This document shows, piece after piece, positions 16,604 to 25,479 of a stretch of DNA of 64,000 bases (position 1 is its first letter; the number at the start of each line of letters is the position of its first letter). The notes beneath the pieces were generated by a model. The model saw only the letters and a list, made by a program, of their open reading frames with translations. It made no database searches and had not been told where the DNA came from. Source of the DNA: Gammaproteobacteria bacterium (GTDB lineage Bacteria > Pseudomonadota > Gammaproteobacteria > Steroidobacterales > GCA-2729495); NCBI GenBank assembly GCA_021773815.1, contig JAJFJS010000035.1:62001-126000 (forward strand). Reading direction: 5' to 3'. Both the position numbers and the translations under genes were made by a program.

Positions 16604-19012
16604 TCAGGCCGGACGCAGTCGCCGGTCCGCGTCCTCGATGTGCGGCGCCCAGCCGAGGCCGATGAACTGCACGTGTATGTTCGTTGCCGATGCGCGGACC
16701 GTCACGTCCTTCAGCTCTTCGGCTTGCGCGTCATAGGCATCGTCGAGCGCATCGACGTCGACATCGAATCGTTGCTCGAGCTCGAGCAGTTGCGCACGAA
16801 CCGTCTCGACGGTCTCCTCCGCGCGACGCACGTCGCCGGACTGCTTGCCAAGCCGACCGGCCTTGCGCACCGCGGTGCCGACCCGCGATGCCGACGTCGC
16901 CGAGACGCGCTTGCGCCCGAGCAGCGCGCCGAGTAGCGCCGTACCGAAAGAAATGGCCGTATCCACCTTGTAGCCTCGCACCTGCTCGGCCTCCCGCTCG
17001 ACGACCTGTTCGGCTCGACGCAGACGGTCTTCCAGCCGCGCTACCTTCGCCTCGTAGCGCACCCGCAATTTCGCGACCCGCTGATCGCGCAGCTCGTTGC
17101 CCCGCTGCTGCAGGCGAATCCGGAAATCGCGTTCGGACTCACCGGGCTGTGACGTTTCTTTCAATCGCCCGCTTTTGAACAAAGTCAGCGGCCGCTCGGT
17201 CCGGAGCCAGCGACGCAGATCCTTCTGCCAGGCCGGGTAGGCTTTCGCCCTGACCAGCATCGCGGGGCACTCGCCGAACCGTGCCTCCGGCAGCGGGGTC
17301 CGGTCGATAACGTCCGGGTCGATGTCGAGTTCTTCGGCATCATTCCAGTCGATACCATCGGTCGAACCGAGCGGCTCGACCGACAGCAGCAGCGACCGTT
17401 GTTCATTGATGTTCAGCCGCGCGTTCGTATACAGCACGCGTGCCGCCGCGGTGACGCGCGGCACGTAGACGAGTCGCTCGCCTGCACCCGGCCGGCCGTT
17501 CACCGGCAAATAAAATTGCTCGACACCGGGCGGCAGGATCGGCGCCGCGGCGGACGTATCCGGTGCGGATACGTCCGGTTTCACAGGCTCGGCCGGTAAA
17601 TTCGACCGCATGGGCGCCATCAGGCGCCTGATCTGATCGCGCGTCAGCGGACCGGCCAGGTAAGACATGACCCAACGGGTCTCGAACAGCACCGGTTCCT
17701 TTTCATGGACGTTATGCAGCAGGAAACGCCGCTTACCGAGGCCCGTCAGCATGTCACCCAGCGAGGCACCGGAAAACGCCTCGCTGCCGGCCGCAGTTCG
17801 CAGGCCCTCGCTCACGCGGGCCTTGTCGCGCTCGGTTTGCAGCCGCCCGATAAACCACGTGCCGGTATTGGATAACGCCTTGTAATCCAGGTCGACGGGA
17901 TTCTGCGTGGCCAGTACAAGGCCGATACCGTAGGCCCGCGCCTGCTTCAGCAACGTCAGGAACGGCTTTTTGGACGGCGGGTTCGCGACGGGCGGCAGAT
18001 AGCCGAAAATCTCATCCATGTAGAGCACTGCGCGCAGTGAGCCACTGCCCGGTTGCCCGCGCATCCAGCTGATCAGTTCGTTCAACAGCATCGTCACGAA
18101 GAACATGCGTTCGGCATCGCCGAGGTGAGCGATTGACATGATCGACACGCGCGGCTGACCGGACGGCGTGTACAGCAACCCATCCATATCCAGCGGCGCA
18201 CCCTGCATCCATGCGTCAAACCCGGGCGCGGCCAGCAGATTGTTGATGCGCATCGCCAACTCGAAGCGTTCTGATGGCGGATAAAAAGTGTCCAGATCCA
18301 TGACGCCGATCCTGGCGAAGCCCGGCGCCTGGATCGCCGCAATCAGGCCGGCCAGGTCGAGGCCGGCGCCGTTGCGCCATGACTGGTCCAGCACATTGGC
18401 GATCAGGATATGCTCGCGACTCGTCAGCGGGTCGGCCGTCATGTCCAGCAGCGTCAGGATGCCCGTTGTCGTGCTCTGCAGCCGCTCACGGTACGCATCC
18501 GCATCCGCCAGCAGCTCGGCGGATGGCGCCGCGAATTGCCCGAGCAGCGACAGCGGCAGACCCGCGGTGCTGCCCGGCGTATAGATCGCCATGTCGCAGG
18601 CCGAGCGCAGCTTCTCGATTCGCGACGGCGCCTGACCCCACTGCGCCAGGCCGTTACGCCACAGATCGGCGGTCGCGCTCGCAAACGCGGACCGGTCGGC
18701 GCCGGCTTCGAGCGCCGCTTGCGGGTCCACCCAGGGCTCGAAGTCCGCCGCTGCGAGCCGCGGGAAAGTCAACAACAGGTTGCCGAGGTCGCCCTTCGGA
18801 TCAATCGCGATAACCGGAATGCGATCGATCGCCGCCTCTTCGATGAGCCCGATACCGAGACCGGTCTTGCCGCTGCCGGTCATGCCGATGATGCACGCAT
18901 GCGTGGTCAGGTCTTTGGAATCGTAGAGGATCAACTCGTTCGACGGCGCCATCGACGCCGGGTCGACGCGGCGGCCGAGATAAAACGCCCCGAGCTTTTC
19001 ATACGAATCCAT
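16604..19012 (-). CDS. HerA/VirB4-like ATPase with C-terminal coiled coil
   Basis: An 802-residue P-loop ATPase of the HerA-FtsK group (COG0433-like). Walker A GMTGSGKTG near 44-52, a further IAIDPKGDLGN, Walker B VLYMDEIFG near 327, and LATQNPVDLDYKAL typical of this group. Residues about 620-740 are highly charged with heptad-like R/E/A runs, a likely coiled coil, interrupted by a small hydrophobic segment (AISFGTALLGALLG). The ATG at 19012 fits AGGGAG 7-8 bases upstream better than the TTG at 19015. A DNA-translocation or membrane-remodelling role is plausible. No NurA nuclease or phage-defence partner is adjacent. Confidence 0.85.
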   Translation of the reverse strand: MDSYEKLGAFYLGRRVDPASMAPSNELILYDSKDLTTHACIIGMTGSGKTGLGIGLIEEAAIDRIPVIAIDPKGDLGNLLLTFPRLAAADFEPWVDPQAALEAGADRSAFASATADLWRNGLAQWGQAPSRIEKLRSACDMAIYTPGSTAGLPLSLLGQFAAPSAELLADADAYRERLQSTTTGILTLLDMTADPLTSREHILIANVLDQSWRNGAGLDLAGLIAAIQAPGFARIGVMDLDTFYPPSERFELAMRINNLLAAPGFDAWMQGAPLDMDGLLYTPSGQPRVSIMSIAHLGDAERMFFVTMLLNELISWMRGQPGSGSLRAVLYMDEIFGYLPPVANPPSKKPFLTLLKQARAYGIGLVLATQNPVDLDYKALSNTGTWFIGRLQTERDKARVSEGLRTAAGSEAFSGASLGDMLTGLGKRRFLLHNVHEKEPVLFETRWVMSYLAGPLTRDQIRRLMAPMRSNLPAEPVKPDVSAPDTSAAAPILPPGVEQFYLPVNGRPGAGERLVYVPRVTAAARVLYTNARLNINEQRSLLLSVEPLGSTDGIDWNDAEELDIDPDVIDRTPLPEARFGECPAMLVRAKAYPAWQKDLRRWLRTERPLTLFKSGRLKETSQPGESERDFRIRLQQRGNELRDQRVAKLRVRYEAKVARLEDRLRRAEQVVEREAEQVRGYKVDTAISFGTALLGALLGRKRVSATSASRVGTAVRKAGRLGKQSGDVRRAEETVETVRAQLLELEQRFDVDVDALDDAYDAQAEELKDVTVRASATNIHVQFIGLGWAPHIEDADRRLRPA

Positions 19013-19374
19013 CAACTGATCTCCCTGCTGTGATCAGCGCCTCTGGTGCATAGCAGCACAACGCCCGCAAGCCCGCCGCCCATCCGTTACGCGCATCAAA
19101 GACGCCAGCCCGTAAATTGCGTTGCATCCAAATCGGCCGGCGGCGCGAAAACCCGATGCATGCATTGTCACTCTGCTAGAATCGGGCATATCGCGATAAA
19201 AATACTAACAGACAGGTTCGCCACCGGACCGCTTGTAGATTCCGTCCCGGCCCAACCCACGCGGCCAGCGGCGTGCTTGTCGAATCATGCATTTCTCGGT
19301 ACCCAGAGTACACCGCCGAATGTCCCGCTACGGCCGGCTTCCCGGCCGGCCATCTGTGAAAAAAGGAGAAATTA
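19013..19374. other. Intergenic region upstream of dodecin
   Basis: This 362-base stretch has no convincing gene. An AT-rich patch near 19195-19210 could hold a promoter. A perfect hairpin CGGCCGG/CCGGCCG with loop CTTC (19331-19348) lies just before the ribosome site AAGGAG of dodecin. Nothing else stands out. Confidence 0.6.
19331..19348 (+). promoter_or_regulatory. GC hairpin in the dodecin leader
   Basis: A 7-bp perfect stem with tetraloop CTTC ends about 15 bases before AAGGAG. It could protect the 5' end of the mRNA or tune ribosome access; that is inference. Confidence 0.35.
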
Positions 19375-19578
19375 ATGAGCGTTGCCAGAATTACTGAAAT
19401 TACCTCGACATCGGAAAAAGGTTTCGACGATGCGGTCGCCTCGGGTATCAAGCGAGCCGCGAAAACCCTGAAGAACATCACCGCGGCGTGGGTCAAGGAC
19501 CAGCAGGTTGAGGTCAAGAAAAACAAGATCAGTCAGTACCGGGTGTGCCTGAAGGTCACGTTCATCCTGGAAGACTGA
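19375..19578 (+). CDS. Dodecin family flavin-binding protein
   Basis: A 67-residue protein forming hollow dodecamers that bind and store flavins. It shows the dodecin layout: strand VARITEITSTSE, helix GFDDAVASGIKRAAKTL, then AAWVKDQQVEV with the flavin-stacking Trp, and KISQYRVCLKVTFILED at the end. The length matches the family (65-75). The ATG at 19375 follows AAGGAG. It stands alone; the next gene is 161 bases downstream. Confidence 0.9.
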   Translation: MSVARITEITSTSEKGFDDAVASGIKRAAKTLKNITAAWVKDQQVEVKKNKISQYRVCLKVTFILED

Positions 19579-19617
19579 TACTTCGCGCAAAGTTTTCGGT
19601 CGCAGCAGGCTGAAAAA

Positions 19618-19655
19618 TCCCGACCGGCCGCCACGGACGGCCTGTGCCGGCGGGA
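19618..19655 (+). terminator. Imperfect GC hairpin between dodecin and the HhH gene
   Basis: Arms 19618-19628 and 19646-19655 pair with one bulge, enclosing GGCCG/CGGCC. No U-tract follows, so it may be an attenuator or mRNA-stabilising structure rather than a terminator. Confidence 0.35.
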
Positions 19656-19739
19656 ATGTTAATCACCGGAAAGACGACGGGGCATGACCCGCACCCGTAA
19701 CGGATTTCCGTTTTCATGTAACTCACAGGAGACCATACC

Positions 19740-20144
19740 GTGGCAAAACTGGATACGATCGAGGGCATAGGCCCCGCAATCACCGAAAAGCTGGCAACGG
19801 CCGGCGTCAAGAGCGTCGAAGGACTGCTGGAAACCGGCGGCACGAAAAAGGGTCGGGCCCAGATCTCGGCCGCTTCGGGCATCACCGAAATACAGATCCT
19901 GAAACTGGTTAATCACGCCGACCTGATGCGCATCAAGGGTATCGGCGGCGAATATTCGGAACTGCTCGAAGCCGCCGGCGTCGACACGGTGCCGGAACTG
20001 GCCCAGCGCAGTGCGAAGAATCTCGCCGACAAGGTCAAGGCGATCAACGAAGATAAGAAACTGGTGCGCACGGTGCCGACCGAAACACAGATCGAGAACT
20101 GGATCGGTCAGGCGAAAAAATTACCCAAAGCCATTCATCATTGA
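19740..20144 (+). CDS. Helix-hairpin-helix (DUF4332-like) protein
   Basis: A 134-residue protein with two copies of the helix-hairpin-helix turn: IEGIGPAITEKL near 7-18 and IKGIGGEYSELL near 63-75. The second half repeats the pattern of the first (AGVKSVEGLLETG versus AGVDTVPELAQRS). Such proteins usually bind nucleic acids non-specifically or act in structural roles. The GTG start at 19740 follows AGGAG. No partner gene suggests a specific process. Confidence 0.75.
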   Translation: MAKLDTIEGIGPAITEKLATAGVKSVEGLLETGGTKKGRAQISAASGITEIQILKLVNHADLMRIKGIGGEYSELLEAAGVDTVPELAQRSAKNLADKVKAINEDKKLVRTVPTETQIENWIGQAKKLPKAIHH

Positions 20145-20152
20145 GATCGGAA

Positions 20153-20184
20153 ACGACCGCCGGCCCGTGTGCGCCGGCGGTCGT
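20153..20184. terminator. Perfect 12-bp hairpin between convergent genes
   Basis: ACGACCGCCGGC (20153-20164) pairs exactly with 20173-20184 around an 8-base loop. It sits between the stops of convergent genes at 20144 and 20190, as expected of a shared terminator, but neither side has a U-tract. Confidence 0.55.
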
Positions 20185-20189
20185 ATCAT

Positions 20190-21068
20190 TCACCAGGGCA
20201 GGATCGTTCCGTCGTATTGATAGAACGAGCCGGTCGTCTCGACAGTGAGCTGATCGATGTTGCGCATCATGTCGGTAACCGCATCCGGCGTCGGGCGCAG
20301 CATCTTCTTCGGCAGGCCGGCCATGAAATCCGTGTCCGTCGGCCCGGGATTGACCAGCGCGACACTGACGCCCTTGCGCTTCAGCGCCAGCGCGAGATTT
20401 TTCATCGCCATGTTCAGCGCCGCCTTGCTCGAACGATAGAAATACAGCCGCGGCTGACTGGCCTTTTCGATCGACCCCTCACTGCTGGATACCGTGATGA
20501 TCTTCTTGTCACGACTGGCGATAACGTGTGGATAGAATGCCTCGGCGATCTTCATCGGCGCGATCGTGTTGACGCGCAGCACCTGCTCCCAGACCTCCCA
20601 TTGCATGTTCAGGAAGTACTGGTTTTCCGACCCGCCGCCGATACCGGCGTTGTTCAACAGGATATCGATCGGGGTCCCGGCATATTTTTTTGCCAGCTCG
20701 TCGACACGGTCGAAGTCCGTGACATCGAGTTGTTCGATGACGATTCCCGGATGCTTTGCAGCCAGCGCCGACAGCGCCTCGGCCGCGGACGGGTCACGAG
20801 CCGTCGCGATGACATTCCAGCCCCGTTCTGCATACTGGCGCGTGAAATCGAGGCCCAGGCCGCGGTTCGACCCGGTGATCAGAACGGTCGGCACGTAGTC
20901 CGCCGCAAAGCTCGCCGGATCGACGGGATCAGGGAACTGCTTGAAGAGTTTTCCACCGCCGTGCGCGGCCGCGGATGCCACCGGCACCCATGCTGCCACA
21001 ACGAGCATTAAGATCAGCGCCGCGACTAATCTCGCGGCGCCGCCTGGATTTGATCGGAACATCGTCAT
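20190..21068 (-). CDS. SDR-family oxidoreductase with an N-terminal signal-like segment
   Basis: A 292-residue SDR. The first 37 residues look like a Sec signal (LVAALILMLVVAAWVP then ASAAAHG), followed by the cofactor motif LITGSNRGLG near 64-73, LLNNAGIGGG, and the catalytic YRSSK near 208-212. An exported NAD(P)-dependent SDR would be odd, because the periplasm has no free NAD(P) pool. The segment may instead be a membrane anchor, or the true start may be internal. The substrate is unknown. It lies downstream of the Rieske gene on the same strand with a 90-base gap. Confidence 0.75.
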   Translation of the reverse strand: MTMFRSNPGGAARLVAALILMLVVAAWVPVASAAAHGGGKLFKQFPDPVDPASFAADYVPTVLITGSNRGLGLDFTRQYAERGWNVIATARDPSAAEALSALAAKHPGIVIEQLDVTDFDRVDELAKKYAGTPIDILLNNAGIGGGSENQYFLNMQWEVWEQVLRVNTIAPMKIAEAFYPHVIASRDKKIITVSSSEGSIEKASQPRLYFYRSSKAALNMAMKNLALALKRKGVSVALVNPGPTDTDFMAGLPKKMLRPTPDAVTDMMRNIDQLTVETTGSFYQYDGTILPW

Positions 21069-21158
21069 GGACCGGCTCTCCCCTGGTCAGGCGTGTGATT
21101 TACTGGCGAAATATCGGCCTCACCGGACAACGGAACGGTGTCGGCGTGCCGACGAATA

Positions 21159-22295
21159 TCAATGCGCCGCCCGGACTTTCTCCGTGGCGCGCGCGCCGTC
21201 GATCAGCGGCACCGGATCCAGGACCCAGCCCTTGACCTCGCGGCGCTGCGGACTCGGGATGGCATACGCCACCTTCTTTTCGTTACGACGCGCCTCGTCG
21301 CTGTCGATACGCCAGCCCTTCGCATCCCAATCGCGCAGCCATTCGCGATACATCAGGATGCACTTGTCCGACGGAACCATGAATTCCTTGGTATTGCTGT
21401 TCGGCGTCAGCACCGGGTGCAGGTTCTGGATGATCGTGACGTCCTGCATGGCTACGTAAGTATTGCGTTCATTCATCAGTTCGTCATGTTCGGCTTCGAG
21501 CATGCAGTTGCGCATGCACAACAGATAGATATGCGTGTTTTCTTCGTCGATCGGCCGTTCAAACAGGTATTGATGAAAATGATAGGCCGGATTCGGGTGG
21601 ATATAGGTCCAGACCTGGTTCGGGCCATGGTGACCGGTACCGACCTCGAGATCGCCGGATTGCTCGCGCAATTTTCGCATCTCGCCCTCCGGCAGCGGCG
21701 GCGCGTTGAACGTGTGCCAGAAACCGTGGCCCCATTCAGAGGGGACCTCACGCAACTCGCCGACGTTGTAATCGTCGTTCTCGCCGCTGAACCCGTGCGT
21801 GTCATGCACGAATTCATTGTGCGCCGGGTCGATGCCGTTCTCGATCGACCGTTCGTAGTTGCCCTTGATCGGGTAATCAACGACTGTGGGGCGCCAGCCC
21901 GCCTGACCTTCTTCGGGCACCGGAATGATCGGCGGCCGCTCCGCCTCCGGCAAATCACCGAGGAAGGCAAAAACAATACCGTAACGCTCTTCGACCGGAT
22001 ACGCGTCGACACGGGACCGGCCCGGCACCTTGCCGTCCTTGCCCAGTGACGGAATCTTCCGGCACGCCCCGTCGCCATCGAATTCCCAGCCATGATACGG
22101 GCACTGGATGCAGTCGCCCTTGATCTTGCCACCGGCCAGCGAGCCGCCGCGATGCGAGCACGTGTTGCTGAGGCAGCGTGCGTTGCCCCCGGTATCGCGG
22201 AACACGACGAACGCCTGACCGAGCGCCTGAACCTGCAGCGGCTGGTCGCCCAGTTCTTCGGTCGTGGTCATCGGGTACCAGAAATTGATATACAT
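21159..22295 (-). CDS. Rieske-type ring-hydroxylating oxygenase alpha subunit
   Basis: A 378-residue terminal oxygenase. Its N-terminal Rieske domain has CSHRGG and CIQCPYHGW (C-x-H ... C-x2-H, about residues 43-66). Its C-terminal catalytic domain has the mononuclear iron motif GIDPAHNEFVH near 150. It would hydroxylate an aromatic or otherwise unactivated substrate using electrons from a reductase that is not encoded nearby. The ATG at 22295 follows GGAGAGAG. An imperfect dyad lies 110-125 bases upstream. Neighbours (MFS transporter, amidase-type hydrolases) suggest a catabolic role. Confidence 0.9.
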   Translation of the reverse strand: MYINFWYPMTTTEELGDQPLQVQALGQAFVVFRDTGGNARCLSNTCSHRGGSLAGGKIKGDCIQCPYHGWEFDGDGACRKIPSLGKDGKVPGRSRVDAYPVEERYGIVFAFLGDLPEAERPPIIPVPEEGQAGWRPTVVDYPIKGNYERSIENGIDPAHNEFVHDTHGFSGENDDYNVGELREVPSEWGHGFWHTFNAPPLPEGEMRKLREQSGDLEVGTGHHGPNQVWTYIHPNPAYHFHQYLFERPIDEENTHIYLLCMRNCMLEAEHDELMNERNTYVAMQDVTIIQNLHPVLTPNSNTKEFMVPSDKCILMYREWLRDWDAKGWRIDSDEARRNEKKVAYAIPSPQRREVKGWVLDPVPLIDGARATEKVRAAH

Positions 22296-22599
22296 TCGAT
22301 CTCTCTCCGTTTCGATCGGGATTCGCAACGCCGGTGAAGGGCTTGGGGACCCGACGGATCCGGATGCGCATCCCTGCATGCCGCAGTACGGCAGAATCAA
22401 ATATAGACTATATATGGTCTTTTCTTACCATTTATAGAATCCGCTACCCGGTACATCACTCGTCGAGTCGCCGGACCCCTATGGCTTGATCGCATTATCC
22501 TAGTCCATTCACCTACCGGCCGCATCCCCGATCTGCCACCCGAACACACCGCCGTATCGACCTATTCGTCGCCACCGCTACGCTCGGATGCAAAACCGG
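22296..22599. other. Intergenic region upstream of the Rieske oxygenase gene
   Basis: About 300 bases without a gene. An AT-rich patch (22395-22440), conspicuous against the GC-rich background, contains the dyad at 22405-22420 and probably the promoter of the Rieske gene. The rest shows nothing I recognise. Confidence 0.6.
22405..22420. promoter_or_regulatory. Operator-like dyad AGACTATATATGGTCT
   Basis: 14 of 16 positions are palindromic. It shares the CTATATAT core with a dyad at 27411-27428 at the other end of the same gene cluster. It is a candidate binding site for a dimeric repressor of the Rieske gene. Confidence 0.4.
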
Positions 22600-23805
22600 T
22601 TATACCGGCGGCTCCGGCGGCCCGGCCGCCGCGGTGCGTCTGAAGTGCGCCTGCAGCGCCCGGACGGCCCAGAAACACGCGAACATGATCCCGGCGGCCG
22701 CGTACAAAGGCGCCTGGACCGCGACCGTCTGAAACAACAATCCGGAAACCGGCGGACCCATGAAGCGACCCATCCACGCGCTCGAGTTGTAAACGCCGAG
22801 CACCAGCCCGCGTTCGTGCTCGCCGGCCTGCCGCGACACCAGGCTCGTCATGTTCGTCACCGCGATCGCTCCGCCGCCGGCCGTAAATGTGATACCGAAC
22901 ATCATCGGCAACCAGCCCGGCGACTGGGTCATCCACAGCAGGCCGAAGCAATAGGCCGCCACACCGCCCAGCACCAGCTTGCTCTCGCCGAAGCGCGGCG
23001 CGAGCTTGCCGACGAGATAACCCTGAGTAATGGCCACGACGAGGCCGAGATAGGTGAAACACCAGCCGATATCCCGCGGACCCCAGCCGAAGCGCGCCTC
23101 GCTCCACAACGGCATGATTGTCTCGAAAAACCCCATGGCGATATAGATCAGGAAGCCGATGATGATCAGTCTCGTCACGGTCGGCCGGCGCAGGACCATG
23201 CGGACGGCCGCCAGCCCTTTTGGACGAGTGTCCGCGTCCGCTGCCGACGCCCGCTTTTCCGGTGGCAGGCTTTCGGTCAGAAACAGCGTCGCGACCAGTG
23301 TGAAGCAGCACAGGGCCGCCGCCCCGAGACCCGGCCACATCAGTGTCGCCGAATCGGCATCCGCGCCGCTCAACAGGCCACCGAGGGCCGGACCGACGAT
23401 AAAGCCGAGGCTGATCGCCCCACCGACCATGCCCATGCCCTGGGCGCGCTTCTCGATCGGGGTGATGTCCGTGATGTAGGCCATCGCGACGGGCACGTTC
23501 GCCCCCATGATGCCGGTCAGCATGCGCGCCAGACCCAGCACCCACAGGTTTTCAGAAAATGCCATCAACACATAGGCGACAAACATTCCGGCCGTACTCA
23601 GCAGCAGGATCGGCTTGCGTCCGTAGCGGTCACTCATGCGCCCCCAGATCGGGTTAGCGAAGAACTGGCCAAAGGAATAGGCGCCGACGATCGTCGTGGC
23701 GATGACCGGTGATGCGCCGAGGTTTTCGGCAAAGAACAGGAATGCCGGCAGCACGAGTCCGAAACCCATGCCGGACAGCATGATGATCAATAACAGTACA
23801 GGCAT
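22600..23805 (-). CDS. MFS transporter (TetA-like, 12 TM)
   Basis: A 401-residue major facilitator permease. The loop 2-3 motif GRMSDRYGRKPILL near 55-68 is the classic MFS signature. About twelve hydrophobic helices follow, with a charged central loop (TESLPPEKRASAADADTRP) near 175-195. It is closest in style to drug:H+ antiporters of the TetA/Bmr type, but could also import a substrate of the adjacent catabolic genes. The ATG at 23805 has no strong ribosome site, so the start is uncertain. Confidence 0.88.
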   Translation of the reverse strand: MPVLLLIIMLSGMGFGLVLPAFLFFAENLGASPVIATTIVGAYSFGQFFANPIWGRMSDRYGRKPILLLSTAGMFVAYVLMAFSENLWVLGLARMLTGIMGANVPVAMAYITDITPIEKRAQGMGMVGGAISLGFIVGPALGGLLSGADADSATLMWPGLGAAALCCFTLVATLFLTESLPPEKRASAADADTRPKGLAAVRMVLRRPTVTRLIIIGFLIYIAMGFFETIMPLWSEARFGWGPRDIGWCFTYLGLVVAITQGYLVGKLAPRFGESKLVLGGVAAYCFGLLWMTQSPGWLPMMFGITFTAGGGAIAVTNMTSLVSRQAGEHERGLVLGVYNSSAWMGRFMGPPVSGLLFQTVAVQAPLYAAAGIMFACFWAVRALQAHFRRTAAAGPPEPPV

Positions 23806-23970
23806 GATCGGGCCGGATTCGGTCCTGAGAAATACGGCTGCGTACTATCGGGCATCCCGGTCGCGAAAACAACGGCGGAAACGGGCAGATGCCGTCTGCC
23901 GGATCGACATTCGAGCGGTCAATTCAATCACCGCCCACCGATAATGTTTGCCGATGAAATACGGTGCAAA

Positions 23971-23996
23971 AAAAAGGAGGGCCATGCCCTCCTTTC
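23971..23996 (-). terminator. Strong intrinsic terminator of the cupin operon
   Basis: A perfect 10-bp stem AAAGGAGGGC/GCCCTCCTTT with a 3-base loop (23973-23995) is followed on the minus strand by eight T residues. It lies 18 bases after the stop of the cupin/lysine-tail gene. Confidence 0.9.
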
Positions 23997-24013
23997 TTCG
24001 TTGACCGTCGTTC

Positions 24014-25141
24014 TTACCGACGCCCGGCCTTTTTCCTGGTCTTTTTCTTCGACTTCTTTTTCGCTGCCGGTTTGCGTGCGACCTTTTTCTTCGCAGATTT
24101 CTTTGCAGATTTCTTTGCAGCAGATTTCTTCTTCGCGGCGGGTTTGCCGGCCGCCTTCTTTGCCGAAGTTTTCTTCGTCTGTTTTTTGGCGACCGCCACG
24201 GCCTGCTCTTCGAGCGGCATCGGCGGGTGGCCGTGCAGGTGCCTGACCTGCGCATCATCGTGGTAATGAGGATGCTCGAAGTCGCCCGGACCGTGCGGGT
24301 GGTTGTGCCCTTCCGACGCGACCCACTCATAGAGCTTCGGTCGCTGGCGATACAGATGAGCGGCGGCCCGCAGCTTATTCTCGTCCACGTTTGACCACGG
24401 GTTGTAGTGGAAGTAGTTGTGCAGCTTCGAATCCGTGCGACCGAAAGCGATCGTGCCGAGTTCGCAGCGGAACGCCCCGTGATTGATGTACTCCGGCCGC
24501 CAGAAATAACCGCCCGTCGGCAGGTAACCGAATTGCATCATCCAGGACTCGCCCCAGATGTGATAACTCTCCTCGGCGGCGTCATGGTAGGAAATATTGT
24601 CCTGCCGGAACTGCGGCGTCATGCAGTACAGGAAGCTGATCGCCTCGGTCAGCGGATCGTAGTGCAGCGGCTTGATCAGGCAGCCTGACGCCACCGACGG
24701 ACTAACGATATTACCGGGCGCCCACGGCGCGTCGGAATACGTATTCAGGTCCATGTACGCAGCCGTCAGCGCCAGTTGGTGATCCTGATCCGATTCCTCA
24801 AAACTCGGCTCGCTGTCGTTAAACATGACCAGCGCCTCGGCGCCCTGCGAACTGCTGATCGCGCCGATATGCATGCCGGCCGGGATAAACGCGTAGTGAC
24901 CGCGGCTCCAGACCTGGTCACCGACCTTGAGTCGCCCCTCGAGCACGAAAATCTCCATGTCCGAGTAACTCAGGCCGGGCTTGCGCTTGTAACCGCCGTT
25001 GAACTGTACCTTGAGGGTACAGGCGCCAATATCCGTGTCCAGGGACAATATCTTGTATTCGCTGCCCTTGAATCCGGCGATGTTGAATTTCTTGTACGAC
25101 GTGTCGAGTTCGACGTACGGCTCGATATGAGGTCGCGCCAC
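24014..25141 (-). CDS. Cupin-domain protein with histone H1/AlgP-like Lys-Ala tail
   Basis: A 375-residue protein. Residues about 1-310 look like a bicupin of the DUF4437 type (LSYSDMEIFVLEGRL, HYAFIPAGMHIG, a His/Trp-rich second half), ending with a His-rich segment (GHNHPHGPGDFEHPHYHDD). From about residue 315 the sequence changes to a 60-residue tail of Lys, Ala, Ser and Pro (AKKAAGKPAAKKK and similar), as in histone H1, AlgP and HU tails that bind DNA or RNA. The tail DNA carries near-repeats of GCAGATTTCTTT. It is the last gene of a four-gene operon and is followed by a terminator. The reaction is unknown. Confidence 0.8.
   Translation of the reverse strand: MARPHIEPYVELDTSYKKFNIAGFKGSEYKILSLDTDIGACTLKVQFNGGYKRKPGLSYSDMEIFVLEGRLKVGDQVWSRGHYAFIPAGMHIGAISSSQGAEALVMFNDSEPSFEESDQDHQLALTAAYMDLNTYSDAPWAPGNIVSPSVASGCLIKPLHYDPLTEAISFLYCMTPQFRQDNISYHDAAEESYHIWGESWMMQFGYLPTGGYFWRPEYINHGAFRCELGTIAFGRTDSKLHNYFHYNPWSNVDENKLRAAAHLYRQRPKLYEWVASEGHNHPHGPGDFEHPHYHDDAQVRHLHGHPPMPLEEQAVAVAKKQTKKTSAKKAAGKPAAKKKSAAKKSAKKSAKKKVARKPAAKKKSKKKTRKKAGRR
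24089..24140. repeat. Short tandem near-repeats coding the lysine tail
   Basis: About three successive copies of GCAGATTTCTTT (minus-strand codons for KKSA units) lie in the 3' end of the cupin gene. Such repeats can vary in number by slippage, which would change tail length. Confidence 0.6.
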
Positions 25142-25188
25142 TGCTAATTCTCCTTATTCAACTGATACGGGGTCGACGCCTGCGGGCG

Positions 25189-25458
25189 TCAATAGACCAC
25201 CTTGTCCTTGCGTTTCGGTTTCTTCGGCAATTCACTCTTCGGAATCACCCGCTTCATATCGCCGGTGACATTAAAGCCAGTCGTCGAAACGTTCTTGAGA
25301 AATTGCTTGTACCACTTGTCGCGCTGCGCAGCGAGATCGTCATTCATCTCCTTCATGATGGAGCGGTGACGCTGCTTCTGCTCGGCAATGTTTTCCTTCA
25401 ACCACGCGACGTTCTCGGTCGGACGCGGCGGAGCGGCATCTTGTACGCGTTTTGCCAT
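25189..25458 (-). CDS. Small hypothetical protein (89 aa) of the cupin operon
   Basis: A charged 89-residue protein with no signal peptide. The first half is predicted helical (TENVAWLKENIAEQKQRH, SIMKEMNDDLAAQRDKW), and the C-terminus is basic (KKPKRKDKVVY). It lies 21 bases after the PuuE-like gene and 47 bases before the cupin gene on the same strand, so it is almost certainly co-transcribed. I do not recognise the family. It might be a small subunit or partner of a neighbouring enzyme. Confidence 0.7.
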   Translation of the reverse strand: MAKRVQDAAPPRPTENVAWLKENIAEQKQRHRSIMKEMNDDLAAQRDKWYKQFLKNVSTTGFNVTGDMKRVIPKSELPKKPKRKDKVVY

Positions 25459-25479
25459 TTGCTTCAGTCTCCGGTGTTC

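Noticed and set aside
16604-19012. HerA-like ATPase as part of an anti-phage defence island
   Set aside because: Neighbours are ordinary (beta-propeller protein, dodecin) with no nuclease, Sir2 or restriction gene; the isolated ATPase does not support a defence system.
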